Of a stretch of DNA of 27,657 nucleotides, positions 14,863 to 22,206 are shown piece after piece. Made by a program: the position numbers and the translations under genes. Every line of letters starts with the position of its first letter. Within the stretch, counting starts at the first letter, position 1. The stretch is from Solirubrobacterales bacterium (GTDB lineage: Bacteria > Actinomycetota > Thermoleophilia > Solirubrobacterales > 70-9): positions 1-27,657 of the forward strand of contig JASLIG010000117.1 of NCBI GenBank assembly GCA_030152805.1. The letters run 5' to 3'. The notes under the pieces were generated by a model. That model had not been told where the DNA came from. It saw only the letters and a program-made list of their open reading frames with translations, and ran no database searches.

Positions 14863-16058
14863 CCGCGGGCGGCGTCGAGCACATCGGGGTCGTCGGCGCG
14901 GGCACGATGGGCGCCGGGATCGCGCAGATCGCCGCTCTCGGTGGCTACGAGACGCGGCTGCACGATCCGGTCCCCGAGGCGCTGGAGACCGGCATCGGCC
15001 GGCTGCACCGGGCCCTCGCCAAGGGGGCGAGCAAGGGGCTGTGGAGCGAAAGGGACGCCGACCTCGCCAGTGGGAGGGTCGGCGCCGCCGGGAGCCTCGG
15101 TGACCTCGGCGAATGCGACCTCGTGGTCGAGGCGGCGCCGGAGGACCTGGAGCTGAAGCGCAAGCTCTTCGCCGCGTTGGCAGAGGCGTGCGGGCCCGAG
15201 GCGATCCTCGCCAGCAACACCTCCTCGCTGCCGGTCACCGCGATTGCCGCCGAGGTGCCGGGCCGCGAGCGCGTCGTCGGCATGCACTTCTTCAACCCGC
15301 CGGCGCTGATGAAGCTGGTCGAGGTCGTGGCCACGGCGGACTCGGCGCCGAATGCTCTGGACGCGACCGCCGCGGTCGGCGAACGCATGGGCCGCACCCC
15401 GATCCGCGCCAAGGACAGCCCCGGCTTCATCGCCAACCGCCTCGCCAGGCCCTTCACCCTGGAGTCGCTGCGCATGCTGGCCGACGGCGTCGCCGACGCG
15501 CCGACAATCGACCGCGTCTGCCGCCTCGGCGGCGGCTTCCGCATGGGGCCCTTCGAGCTGATCGACCTGATCGGCCTCGACGTCAACCTCAGCGTCGCCC
15601 GCTCCTTCTACTCCCAGGGCGGCGAGCCGGAGCGCTGGCGGCCGAGCCCGATCCAGGAACAGTTCGTCGCCGACGGGCACCTGGGACGCAAGAGCGGCAA
15701 GGGCTTCTACGAGTACGGCGAGGCTCCGCACCGGCCGGCCGACCCCAGCCTCGGCATCGAGGCGCCGACGCTCGACCCCGACCAGCTGGCCGCGATCGAC
15801 CCGGCCGCTGCCGAGATCCTCCCCCGCCTCGTCGCCCAGATCGCCAACGAGGCCGCCTTCGCGCTCGAAGAAGCGGTCGGCTCCCCGGCCGACATGAACA
15901 CCGCGATGCGCCTCGGCTTCAACTGGCCCCGCGGCCCGCTAGAGCTGACCGAGCTGCTCGGCGCCGACCGCGCCGTCGAGCTGCTCGAAGGGCTGCGGGC
16001 GGAGCACGGCGAGGCCTACCTGCCCGCGCCCGGGCTCGTAGCCACCGCGGCGGCCTGA
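14859..16058 (+). CDS. 3-hydroxyacyl-CoA dehydrogenase with duplicated C-terminal domain
   Basis: NAD-dependent third step of beta-oxidation. Residues 7-185 form the NAD domain with G-A-G-T-M-G-A-G-I-A (13-22), A-S-N-T-S-S-L (118-124), catalytic His143 in G-M-H-F-F-N-P-P, and K-D-S-P-G-F-I-A-N-R before the dimerisation domain (G-P-F-E-L-I-D-L-I-G-L-D). A second 3HCDH domain follows (about 315-390: N-E-A-A-F-A-L-E-E-A-V-G...M-R-L-G-F-N-W-P-R-G-P-L-E-L), giving 399 aa against about 285 for single-domain FadB2; this is the PaaH/Hbd-like two-domain form. GTG 14859 overlaps the hydratase stop (GTGA). It converges with the flavoprotein gene 24 bp away. Confidence 0.95.
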   Translation: MTAGGVEHIGVVGAGTMGAGIAQIAALGGYETRLHDPVPEALETGIGRLHRALAKGASKGLWSERDADLASGRVGAAGSLGDLGECDLVVEAAPEDLELKRKLFAALAEACGPEAILASNTSSLPVTAIAAEVPGRERVVGMHFFNPPALMKLVEVVATADSAPNALDATAAVGERMGRTPIRAKDSPGFIANRLARPFTLESLRMLADGVADAPTIDRVCRLGGGFRMGPFELIDLIGLDVNLSVARSFYSQGGEPERWRPSPIQEQFVADGHLGRKSGKGFYEYGEAPHRPADPSLGIEAPTLDPDQLAAIDPAAAEILPRLVAQIANEAAFALEEAVGSPADMNTAMRLGFNWPRGPLELTELLGADRAVELLEGLRAEHGEAYLPAPGLVATAAA

Positions 16059-16082
16059 TCCCGCCAGAGCCGGCAATTTCCC

Positions 16083-17363
16083 TCAGAGCTTGCCGACGGC
16101 GTCGCCGGGGTGTGGCAGCTTCTCGCGTACCCGGTGGGCGAGGGCGACCGCCATCGCGCCGTCGCCCACCGCGCCGCCGACCCGGCGCGGCGCACCGTGA
16201 CGGACGTCGCCGGCGGCGAAGAGGCCCGGCACGCTGGTCTCCAGCGCGAGCGGGTCGCGGTCCAGCGGCCACTCCGCCGGCGGCCTGCCCTCGTGAATCA
16301 GGTCGGGGCCGGTGAGGATGAAGCCGGCCGGCCCCACCCGGACGCCGGTGCCCGCCGCCCACTCGGTGCAGGGAGCGCCGCCGATGCAGACGAACATCGC
16401 CCGCGCCGGCAGGGCCTCCACACCGCCGCCCGGGTGCCGCACCAGCGCCGCCGCCAGCACGCCTTCCTCGCTCTCAACCCCCTCGACCTCGCTACGCACG
16501 TGGACCTCGATGTTCGGGTGAGTCTCGATCCGCTCGATCAGGTAGGCGGACATCGATTTGGCGAGGGAGTCGCCGCGCACGATCATCGAGACCGCCGCCC
16601 CCGCGTTGGCAAGGTGCATCGCCGCCTGACCGGCGGAGTTGCCGGCGCCGATCACGACCACCGGGTCGCCGCCGCACTGGGCCGCCTCGCTGCGGCCGGC
16701 GCCGTAGTAGACACCGCGACCGAGCAGCTCCTCGACCCCGTCGACCTCCAGCCGCCGCCACTGCATCCCCGTCGCCGCGATCATCAACGGCGCCTCAACT
16801 TCGTGGCCGCCCTCGAGTGCGAGCAGGAAGCCGCCGCTGTCGACGTCGCCGCGCTCGATGTGGCGCAGCAGCACCAGCTCGGCGCCGAAGCGCTCGGCCT
16901 GGCGACCGGCGAGGCGAGCGAGCTCGGCACCCCCGATCCCGTCGGGGAAGCCGAAGAAGTTCTCGATCATCGAAGTTTGGGAAGCCTGCCCGCCGGGAAC
17001 CTCGCGATCGACGACGATGGTGGCCAGTCCGTCCGAGGCGGCGTAGACAGCGGCTGCGAGCCCGGCGGGCCCGGCCCCGACGATCGCGATGTCGTAGCTG
17101 CGCCGCTTCGGCGCCTCTCTCACACCCCACTCCTCTGCCACGCGCTCGATCGTCGCCGCGGCGATTGGCCGGCCGCCGTCGAACAGCACGGGCAGCTCGG
17201 CGTCCTCGGCCCCGTGGGCGCGCAGCAGTTCCTCGGCCGGGGGCGTCCCGGCTTCCAGCCACTCGAATGGCTGGGCCGCCCGGGTCAGGAAGTCGCGCAG
17301 AGCATGATCCTCGGCCGCGTCGCGCCGGCCGACCACCTTGACGTCCGGCCGCGCCGGGCTCAT
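16083..17363 (-). CDS. TrxR-like FAD oxidoreductase without the redox CXXC, with N-terminal Grx-like domain
   Basis: 426 aa. Residues 8-80 look like a thioredoxin/glutaredoxin-like domain without an active-site CXXC. The thioredoxin-reductase core follows: FAD loop I-V-G-A-G-P-A-G (94-101), E-N-F-F-G-F-P-D-G-I-G-G, NADPH loop V-V-V-I-G-A-G-N-S-A-G-Q-A-A (235-248), and C-terminal G-L-F-A-A-G-D-V-R. Where TrxB has C-A-T-C-D-G, this protein has V-Y-Y-G-A-G-R-S-E-A-A-Q-C (218-230), so it cannot act by the usual dithiol route. It belongs to the known group fused in other species to a response regulator or cNMP domain, here without it. Its ATG overlaps the UBP zinc-finger stop (TGATG). True substrate unknown. 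Confidence 0.9.
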   Translation of the reverse strand: MSPARPDVKVVGRRDAAEDHALRDFLTRAAQPFEWLEAGTPPAEELLRAHGAEDAELPVLFDGGRPIAAATIERVAEEWGVREAPKRRSYDIAIVGAGPAGLAAAVYAASDGLATIVVDREVPGGQASQTSMIENFFGFPDGIGGAELARLAGRQAERFGAELVLLRHIERGDVDSGGFLLALEGGHEVEAPLMIAATGMQWRRLEVDGVEELLGRGVYYGAGRSEAAQCGGDPVVVIGAGNSAGQAAMHLANAGAAVSMIVRGDSLAKSMSAYLIERIETHPNIEVHVRSEVEGVESEEGVLAAALVRHPGGGVEALPARAMFVCIGGAPCTEWAAGTGVRVGPAGFILTGPDLIHEGRPPAEWPLDRDPLALETSVPGLFAAGDVRHGAPRRVGGAVGDGAMAVALAHRVREKLPHPGDAVGKL

Positions 17364-17638
17364 CAGTGGGCGAGGCGGAACATCAACTCATCCTCGTAGC
17401 ACCAGCTCCAGTCCTCGCCGGGCTCGACCGAGCGGATGATCGGGTGGCCCGTCTCGGCGTGGTGCGCGGTGGCGTGCTTGCCCGGCGAGTTGTCGCAGCA
17501 ACCGATGTGCCCGCAGTCCTGGCACATGCGCAGGTGGACCCATTGCATGCCGAGCGCGAGGCACTCCTCGCAGCCGGCGATCTCGGCCGGCGGGTCGAAG
17601 ACCTGGATCGTGCGGAGGTGGGAGCAGGAGGTGGCCAT
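17363..17638 (-). CDS. UBP-type zinc finger protein
   Basis: 91 aa, essentially a single UBP (ZnF-UBP/Hub-like) domain. Metal-ligand positions are visible: C5, H7, C23-x2-C26, C39-x2-C42, C47/C48, and the histidines of H-A-T-A-H-H-A-E-T-G-H-P (55-66), followed by W-S-W-C-Y-E-D-E. In eukaryotes this domain binds ubiquitin C-termini; in actinobacteria its ligand is unknown. Its coupling to the TrxR-like flavoprotein (1-nt overlap) recurs in actinobacteria as I recall, and suggests a partner role. ATG 17638 begins the domain; a candidate -10 TATCGT lies 6 nt upstream on the minus strand, and no ribosome binding site is present, so a leaderless message is likely. Confidence 0.9.
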   Translation of the reverse strand: MATSCSHLRTIQVFDPPAEIAGCEECLALGMQWVHLRMCQDCGHIGCCDNSPGKHATAHHAETGHPIIRSVEPGEDWSWCYEDELMFRLAH

Positions 17639-17644
17639 GCGCCC

Positions 17645-17650
17645 ACGATA
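17645..17650 (-). promoter_or_regulatory. -10 box for the UBP zinc finger / flavoprotein operon
   Basis: TATCGT on the minus strand, with 6 nt (GGGCGC) to the ATG at 17638; spacing fits a leaderless transcript. The -35 is not evident. Confidence 0.4.
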
Positions 17651-17707
17651 GCGCCACGGACGCGGCCCTCCGCCCGATCGCGCGTCGCCATCTGCAAGGC
17701 TGATGCG

Positions 17708-18190
17708 ATGACTGACACCGAAACGAATGGCGAGCCGATCACCGAGGAGGGCTTGGCCGCCCTGCGCGAGGAAATAGAGCAGCTCGAAGGGGAGGGCCGG
17801 ACCAAGATGGCGGCGCGGATCAAAGTCGCGCGCGAGGAAGGCGACCTCAAGGAGAACGCCGAGTATCACATCGCCAAGGAGGACCAGGCACACCTCGAGA
17901 CCAAGATCAAGCGCCTGCGCGAGCGTCTGCGCACTGCCGTCGTGGTCGAGGTCGACGCCTCCTCGGACATCTTCGCCTTCGGTCGCACTGCCGAGGTGCT
18001 CGACGAAGGCAAGGGAGAGACCAACACCTGGACCCTGGTCGGCTCAACCGAAGCCGATCTCGCTGCCGGACGCCTCTCCAACGAGTCCCCGATCGGCCGC
18101 GCCCTACTCGACGCCAAGGTCGGCGAACCGATCGAGATCGAGACCCCAAAAGGCCCCCGCACCTTCGTAGTTCGGAAGCTGGTCGGTTAG
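17708..18190 (+). CDS. greA: Transcription elongation factor GreA
   Basis: Rescues backtracked RNA polymerase by stimulating cleavage of the nascent RNA through the secondary channel. The N-terminal coiled coil (about 12-80) carries the acidic tip in R-E-E-G-D-L-K-E-N-A-E-Y-H (D45, E48-ish), the residues that hold the catalytic Mg2+; the C-terminal FKBP-like domain ends G-P-R-T-F-V-V-R-K-L. 160 aa is standard. The ATG at 17708 has AAGG 8-9 nt upstream and begins the conserved T-E-E-G-L-A-A-L-R-E-E-I. It is divergent from the UBP gene and converges with trxB, with a large two-stem repeat between the stops. Confidence 0.95.
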   Translation: MTDTETNGEPITEEGLAALREEIEQLEGEGRTKMAARIKVAREEGDLKENAEYHIAKEDQAHLETKIKRLRERLRTAVVVEVDASSDIFAFGRTAEVLDEGKGETNTWTLVGSTEADLAAGRLSNESPIGRALLDAKVGEPIEIETPKGPRTFVVRKLVG

Positions 18191-18206
18191 CTCAGCGCTT
18201 GAGCTG

Positions 18207-18320
18207 GCGCCTATCCCGGTAGGGGTGGAACGTCTTGTACTTTTTCGTCGTGAGCTAGCGGCGCCAGCAGTCCAACTGCCCACCGAAAAAGTTAAGTGGA
18301 ACCCCTACTGGGATAGGCGC
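18207..18320. repeat. ~115-nt two-stem inverted-repeat element, copy 1 (greA/trxB convergent gap)
   Basis: Outer stem: GCGCCTATCCCGGTAGGGGT (18207-18226) pairs over 20 bp, with one G:U, with 18301-18320. Inner stem: ACTTTTTCG (18239-18247) pairs with CGAAAAAGT (18284-18292), flanked by CTT and TAAG. The apex holds GCGGCGCCAGCA. The right arm ends on the trxB stop codon, and the left arm starts 16 nt after the greA stop. The second copy is at 25256-25367. The inner part is conserved in sequence while the outer arms differ but keep pairing, which argues for a selected fold. A two-way terminator is the simplest role. Confidence 0.85.
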
Positions 18321-19330
18321 TACGACCCAGGCGTCGGCGCTATCTCCACCGGCTCGCCGCCGGGCATCCAGTGAGCCTCGGGCGAGGGTGGGGTGTCGCG
18401 GAGGAACCACTCGGCGTCGAGGGCGCCCATGCAGCCGCTGCCGGCGGCGGTGACCGCCTGGCGGTAGGTGTGGTCGACGACGTCGCCGACGGCGAAGACG
18501 CCTGCCAGATTGGTGCGAGTCGAACCGCCCTCGGTGAGGATGTAGCCGTTCTCGTCGGTGTCGACTTGGCCGGCGACGACCTCCGAGCGCGGGATGTGGC
18601 CGATCGCGACGAAGGCGCCGTCGGTGTCGAAGTCCTCGCTCTCCCCCGTCTCGACGTTGCGCAGGCGCACGTGGTCGAGGCGGCCGTTATCGCCGGCGAC
18701 GAACTCCTCGGCGACGTAGGGGGTCTTGAAGCTGATGTTGTCCTGCTCCCGGGCCCGATCGAGCATGATCTTCGAGGCGCGGAACTCCTCACGGCGGTTG
18801 ATCGCGGTCAGCTCGCTGGCGTACTTGGAGATGAAGATCGCGTCCTCCATGGCCGAGTCGCCGCCGCCGATCACGATCACTTTCTGGTCTTTGAAGAAGG
18901 CGCCGTCGCAGACGCCGCAGGTGGAGACACCACAGCCGCTCAGCTCGATCTCACCCGGGATGCCAAGCCTGCGCGGCTCCGCCCCCATCGCCAGGATCAC
19001 GGTTTTGGCGAGGTGCTCCTCGTCGCCGAGGTAGACCTTCTGCACGCCTCCGTCGGAGAGCTCGACCCGGTCGACGTCGTCGCTGACGAAGCGGGTGCCG
19101 AAGCGCTCGGCCTGGGCGCGGAACTGGGTCATCATCTCCGGCCCCATGATCCCCTCGGGGTAGCCGGGGTAGTTCTCGACGTCGGTCGTGTTCTGCAGCT
19201 GCCCGCCCCACTGGAAGCCCTCGAAGACGAGCGGCTCCAGGTTGGCCCGCGCCGTGTAGAGCGCAGCCGTGTAGCCGGCGGGCCCGCCGCCGACGATGAT
19301 CACGTTCTCGACCTTCTTAGCCTCTGTCAT
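18320..19330 (-). CDS. trxB: Thioredoxin-disulfide reductase TrxB
   Basis: NADPH-dependent flavoenzyme that reduces thioredoxin, which in turn feeds MsrA and other targets. 336 aa: FAD loop I-V-G-G-G-P-A-G (12-19), redox-active C138-G-V-C141-D-G (C-A-T-C in E. coli), NADPH loop V-I-G-G-G-D-S-A (153-160), and F-A-V-G-D-V-V-D in the C-terminal FAD motif. The ATG 19330 overlaps the stop of the upstream flippase gene (ATGA) and has GAGG 5 nt upstream. A good promoter (TTGCCG-N17-TATACA, minus, 19398-19370) lies inside the end of that upstream gene, so trxB probably has its own transcript as well as coupling. Confidence 0.97.
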   Translation of the reverse strand: MTEAKKVENVIIVGGGPAGYTAALYTARANLEPLVFEGFQWGGQLQNTTDVENYPGYPEGIMGPEMMTQFRAQAERFGTRFVSDDVDRVELSDGGVQKVYLGDEEHLAKTVILAMGAEPRRLGIPGEIELSGCGVSTCGVCDGAFFKDQKVIVIGGGDSAMEDAIFISKYASELTAINRREEFRASKIMLDRAREQDNISFKTPYVAEEFVAGDNGRLDHVRLRNVETGESEDFDTDGAFVAIGHIPRSEVVAGQVDTDENGYILTEGGSTRTNLAGVFAVGDVVDHTYRQAVTAAGSGCMGALDAEWFLRDTPPSPEAHWMPGGEPVEIAPTPGS

Positions 19331-20445
19331 GTCTGCCTCGAGTCTAGTGGCGCTGCCAATACTTCACTTTGTATAGTACCGCCGCGGTCAACCGGCAAAC
19401 CCTCGGTTTCCCAGTGCTGGACCCGGGTGCGGAGCTGGAAGAAGGCGGCGACGCCGAAGGGGATCGGCATCCAGAAAGCGATCAGGCGGTAGACGAGGAC
19501 CGCCGGGAAGACTGTCTCCTCGGGAATGCCGAACAGCACGAAGGCGCCGATCATGCCGGCGTCGACGGCCCCCACGCCCGCCGGCGCGAAGGGGAAGAGG
19601 TTGGCGACCATGCCGAGGAAGAAGCCCTGAACGACGACGGCGAGCGGCACGTGCACGCCGAAGGCGTGGAAGGAGGCCCAGAGAATGCCGATGTTCGCCG
19701 CCCAGAAGCCGGCCGCACCGAGCACCGCCAGGCCCCCCTTCGAGGGATGGGCGAAGAGGCTGATCGCAAAGCGAAAGCCCTCGGCGAAGGTGGCGGGGAT
19801 CCGCCCCACTTTCCTGGCGATCTCCTGCCCGCGCTCGCCGTGCACGAAGCGAGCGATCCGTGGCCCGAGGTCGGGGGGAATCAGGGCCAGCAGCAGGCCA
19901 AGGGCGAGCAGCACGCCGGCGACGCCCGCCGGAACGATCGTCAGCTCGATCGAGGCCCTGCCGTTGAGCACCCCGGTGCGCAGCAGTACGCCGAAGAGGA
20001 TCAGCGCCAGCGGGTAGAAGGCGTAATGCAGGGTGAGGAAGGCGACCATCCGCCGCGCCACCTCGCGCCGCCGCATGCCGGCCTTGCGCAGCGCCCAGAA
20101 GGTGAGCACGATGCCGCCCGCGCCCGCCGCCGAGAAGAGCAGCGTCGCCGCCAGCCCGGCCATGTTGATCTCGTAGGTCTCGAGCCAGGTAAGGCGCAGC
20201 GCATCGCCCCCCACCACCGCCTTGAAGAGGGCGACGTAGGTGGCGAAGGCGAGGATGTTGAAACCGATCGCGATGACGATCCAGACCGGGTCGGCGTCGT
20301 CCAGCTTGCCCAGCGCGTTGCCCAAGCCGACGAGCTTGGGGAAGAGGAAGTAGATCCCGATCAGCAGCGCGACGACGATGACCGCGGTCTGGATCAGCCG
20401 CCGCCGCGTGAAGATCGGCAGCTCAGCGGCAGCGCCGCCGTTCAC
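19327..20445 (-). CDS. UPF0104 / lysylphosphatidylglycerol-synthase-TM-like membrane protein
   Basis: About 372 aa with eight or so membrane helices and the loop motif G-L-A-A-T-L-L-F-S-A-A-G-A-G-G-I-V-L-T-F-W-A-L-R-K-A-G-M and F-P-F-A-P-A-G-V-G-A-V-D-A-G-M-I that mark the UPF0104/AglD/MprF-flippase family. Such proteins are proposed to move lipids or lipid-linked sugars across the membrane; the lysyl-transfer domain of MprF is absent. I prefer GTG 20445 with AGAGGG 4 nt upstream; GTG 20463 is possible. The gene follows the PAP2 gene on the same strand, and overlaps trxB by 4 nt at its end. The extreme C-terminus (last 15 residues) coincides with the AT-rich trxB promoter and is probably not conserved. 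Confidence 0.88.
   Translation of the reverse strand: MNGGAAAELPIFTRRRLIQTAVIVVALLIGIYFLFPKLVGLGNALGKLDDADPVWIVIAIGFNILAFATYVALFKAVVGGDALRLTWLETYEINMAGLAATLLFSAAGAGGIVLTFWALRKAGMRRREVARRMVAFLTLHYAFYPLALILFGVLLRTGVLNGRASIELTIVPAGVAGVLLALGLLLALIPPDLGPRIARFVHGERGQEIARKVGRIPATFAEGFRFAISLFAHPSKGGLAVLGAAGFWAANIGILWASFHAFGVHVPLAVVVQGFFLGMVANLFPFAPAGVGAVDAGMIGAFVLFGIPEETVFPAVLVYRLIAFWMPIPFGVAAFFQLRTRVQHWETEGLPVDRGGTIQSEVLAAPLDSRQT
19370..19398 (-). promoter_or_regulatory. Predicted trxB promoter inside the upstream gene
   Basis: TTGCCG (19398-19393) and TATACA (19375-19370) on the minus strand are 17 bp apart, giving a start near 19363 and a leader of about 33 nt with GAGG at 19339-19336 before the trxB ATG. 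It falls in the last codons of the UPF0104 gene and in a local AT-rich patch, unusual for this DNA. Confidence 0.55.
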
Positions 20446-20473
20446 CGGACCCTCTGGAGACACCCTTAAGAAG

Positions 20474-21418
20474 CTACCCGGCGGCGAGGCGCTCCAAGCG
20501 GCGCAGCCCCCGATTGACCGCCAGCACTGCCGGTTCGGCGAGCGGCTCGCCCGTCCGCACGGCGGCGACGAGGCCGGCCCCGGCCACCAAGTCGGTGACG
20601 TAGTGCTCACCGAGGTAGACGAGCGCAAAGCCGAGCGTCAGCGCATAGCTCCAGCCCATGGCACCCTCGACCGGGCCCGCCTCGGTGAGGGCGATCGCCG
20701 CCATCGTCGAGGTGGCGAAGTGCAGCGAGGGCATTGCCGCCCAGGGGTTGCCGCCCAACGCGTTGTACATCTTCGGCCAAGCCGAGCGCCAGGTGTCTTC
20801 GCCGACGCCGATCATGATCCGCTCCACCTTCTCGCCGGTCAGCTCCTGTTCCGATGCCCACCACGGCGGCGACGTCGGCACGACGAAGTAGGCGATGCAG
20901 CCGATGTCGAAGACCGCGGCCATCTGACGGGCGGCGCGCGGAAAGCGCTCCGGATGGCGCAGCAGAATCCAGGTCAGGGCGAGATAGGGCTCGAAGAACC
21001 AAAGCCAGTGCGCCCAGGTGAGGAAGCGATTGACGGCGCCGAGGTGGCGCAGGCGCGCCATCCCCCGCTGGAGCCGGGCGTTGGGAAGGCGACCGAGGCC
21101 GATCGCCCGGTCGATCACGATCGGGTAGCGACTGCGCAGGCGACTCTGCAAACGCTCCGGATCGTCGTAGGGAAGCTCGTGGACCATGATGAACGCCCAC
21201 ATCTGCATCGCGTAGAGCGCCACGTCGCGTTTGCGCGAGCGCGGGTAGAGAACGGCGATCGCCAGCGGTCCGCCCGCGCAGGCGACAACGGTCACCGGAG
21301 TGGACAAGCGCAACCGCTTGCGCAGCAGGGGAACAGCCACCGCAGCCGCGACAGCAGCGGCTGCTCCTGTGCGCACCGCGAGGCGAAGCGCCGGAGATGG
21401 CCGCGAGCGCGCCTTCAT
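20474..21418 (-). CDS. PAP2 / inositol phosphotransferase-like membrane phosphatase
   Basis: 314 aa, with about six membrane helices. The PAP2 catalytic motifs are M-P-S-L-H-F (PSLH at 230-233) and L-G-E-H-Y-V-T-D (H272, D276). The wide spacing and the aromatic-rich helices (W-A-H-W-L-W-F-F-E) resemble the Aur1/Ipt1-like branch, which act on phosphoinositol or lipid-phosphate substrates, such as those for actinobacterial glycolipids; the substrate is unknown. A minus-strand -10 (TATACT, 21434-21429) lies 10 nt before the ATG at 21418, so a very short leader is expected. It precedes the flippase-like gene by 28 nt, suggesting a joint role in lipid or glycan export. Confidence 0.9.
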   Translation of the reverse strand: MKARSRPSPALRLAVRTGAAAAVAAAVAVPLLRKRLRLSTPVTVVACAGGPLAIAVLYPRSRKRDVALYAMQMWAFIMVHELPYDDPERLQSRLRSRYPIVIDRAIGLGRLPNARLQRGMARLRHLGAVNRFLTWAHWLWFFEPYLALTWILLRHPERFPRAARQMAAVFDIGCIAYFVVPTSPPWWASEQELTGEKVERIMIGVGEDTWRSAWPKMYNALGGNPWAAMPSLHFATSTMAAIALTEAGPVEGAMGWSYALTLGFALVYLGEHYVTDLVAGAGLVAAVRTGEPLAEPAVLAVNRGLRRLERLAAG

Positions 21419-21428
21419 CAGGTCGGCG

Positions 21429-21498
21429 AGTATAGGTCGGCGGCGACACGGCGGGCTCAGCGGCGCAGCGCCTGAATGACTGCCTTCGTGATTAGAAT
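21429..21498. promoter_or_regulatory. Divergent promoter region between PAP2 and coxB-like genes
   Basis: TATACT (21434-21429, minus) precedes the PAP2 ATG by 10 nt, and TAGAAT (21493-21498, plus) precedes the TTG start of the subunit II gene by 9 nt. Both leave only a few bases of leader. CCGACC repeats on both sides of the minus -10. No strong -35 boxes are seen. Confidence 0.4.
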
Positions 21499-21507
21499 GG
21501 CCGCGCT

Positions 21508-22206
21508 TTGGCGCCCCACTCCCCTGGCTCCGACCAGATCGACACTCTGCTTTGGATCGGCTTCGTCGCCGCGACGATTTTGATCGTCGCGATCAACGGG
21601 GCTTTGATCTACGCCCTGCGCCGCTACCGCGGTAATCGGGGCGCCGAGCCGCGCCAGGTGACTGGCAGCCGCGGCACCCAGCTGCGGGTCGGCGCAGTGC
21701 TGACGGTTTTCGCCGCCGTGATCCTCGTGCTCAGCTTCATCTACACCGACAAGGCGCGCGAGGCCCCGGCCACAGGCTCCGCTGGCCTCGCCTCGGCAAA
21801 GTCCAAACCGCTGAAGATCGAGGCGACCGGCCAGCAGTGGCTGTGGCGCTACGACTACCCGAACGAAGCCTTCTCCTATTACAAGCTGGTCGTCCCGGTC
21901 GATACCACGGTCGAACTCGATCTCGTCTCCACCGACGTGATCCACACCTGGGACGTGCCCGAACTCGCCGGCAAGCGCGACGCGGTGCCGGGCAAGACCA
22001 ACCACGTCGTCTTCCGCGCCGATCAGGAAGGCGTCTACGAAGGGCAGTCGGCGACCTTCTCCGGCCAGGCCTACGCGGCGATGCGGACCGAGGTCGACGT
22101 CGTCTCGCCCCAGGCATACGAAGACTTCATCAAACGTCAAAAGGGCGACATCCAGGCGGCGCAGGACCGCGTCGTGGGCCTGATCAAAAAGGGAGAAGTG
22201 CCGTGA
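21508..22206 (+). CDS. Cytochrome oxidase subunit II-like protein lacking the CuA site
   Basis: 232 aa starting at TTG 21508. Two N-terminal membrane helices (about 14-36 and 61-80) precede a cupredoxin domain with E-A-T-G-Q-Q-W-L-W-R-Y-D-Y-P (105-118), S-T-D-V-I-H146-T-W-D-V-P-E-L and D-A-V-P-G-K-T-N, all standard for CoxB. The CuA loop, normally C-x-E-x-C-x3-H-x2-M, reads S181-A-T183-F-S185-G-Q-A-Y189-A-A-M192: both Cys, the Glu and the His are replaced at exact spacing; only H146 and M192 remain. It cannot bind CuA in the usual way. Quinol oxidases also lack CuA, but the partner subunit I here has lost its own metal ligands too. Its stop overlaps the next start by 4 nt (GTGA). Confidence 0.92.
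   Translation: MAPHSPGSDQIDTLLWIGFVAATILIVAINGALIYALRRYRGNRGAEPRQVTGSRGTQLRVGAVLTVFAAVILVLSFIYTDKAREAPATGSAGLASAKSKPLKIEATGQQWLWRYDYPNEAFSYYKLVVPVDTTVELDLVSTDVIHTWDVPELAGKRDAVPGKTNHVVFRADQEGVYEGQSATFSGQAYAAMRTEVDVVSPQAYEDFIKRQKGDIQAAQDRVVGLIKKGEVP

Noticed and set aside
18239..18298. 115-nt elements as integron attC sites
   Set aside because: GTTAAGT and GTTAAGC match the GTTRRRY core, but they lie inside the element rather than at its end, and no RYYYAAC inverse core is at the other end. No integrase is nearby and the neighbours are housekeeping genes.
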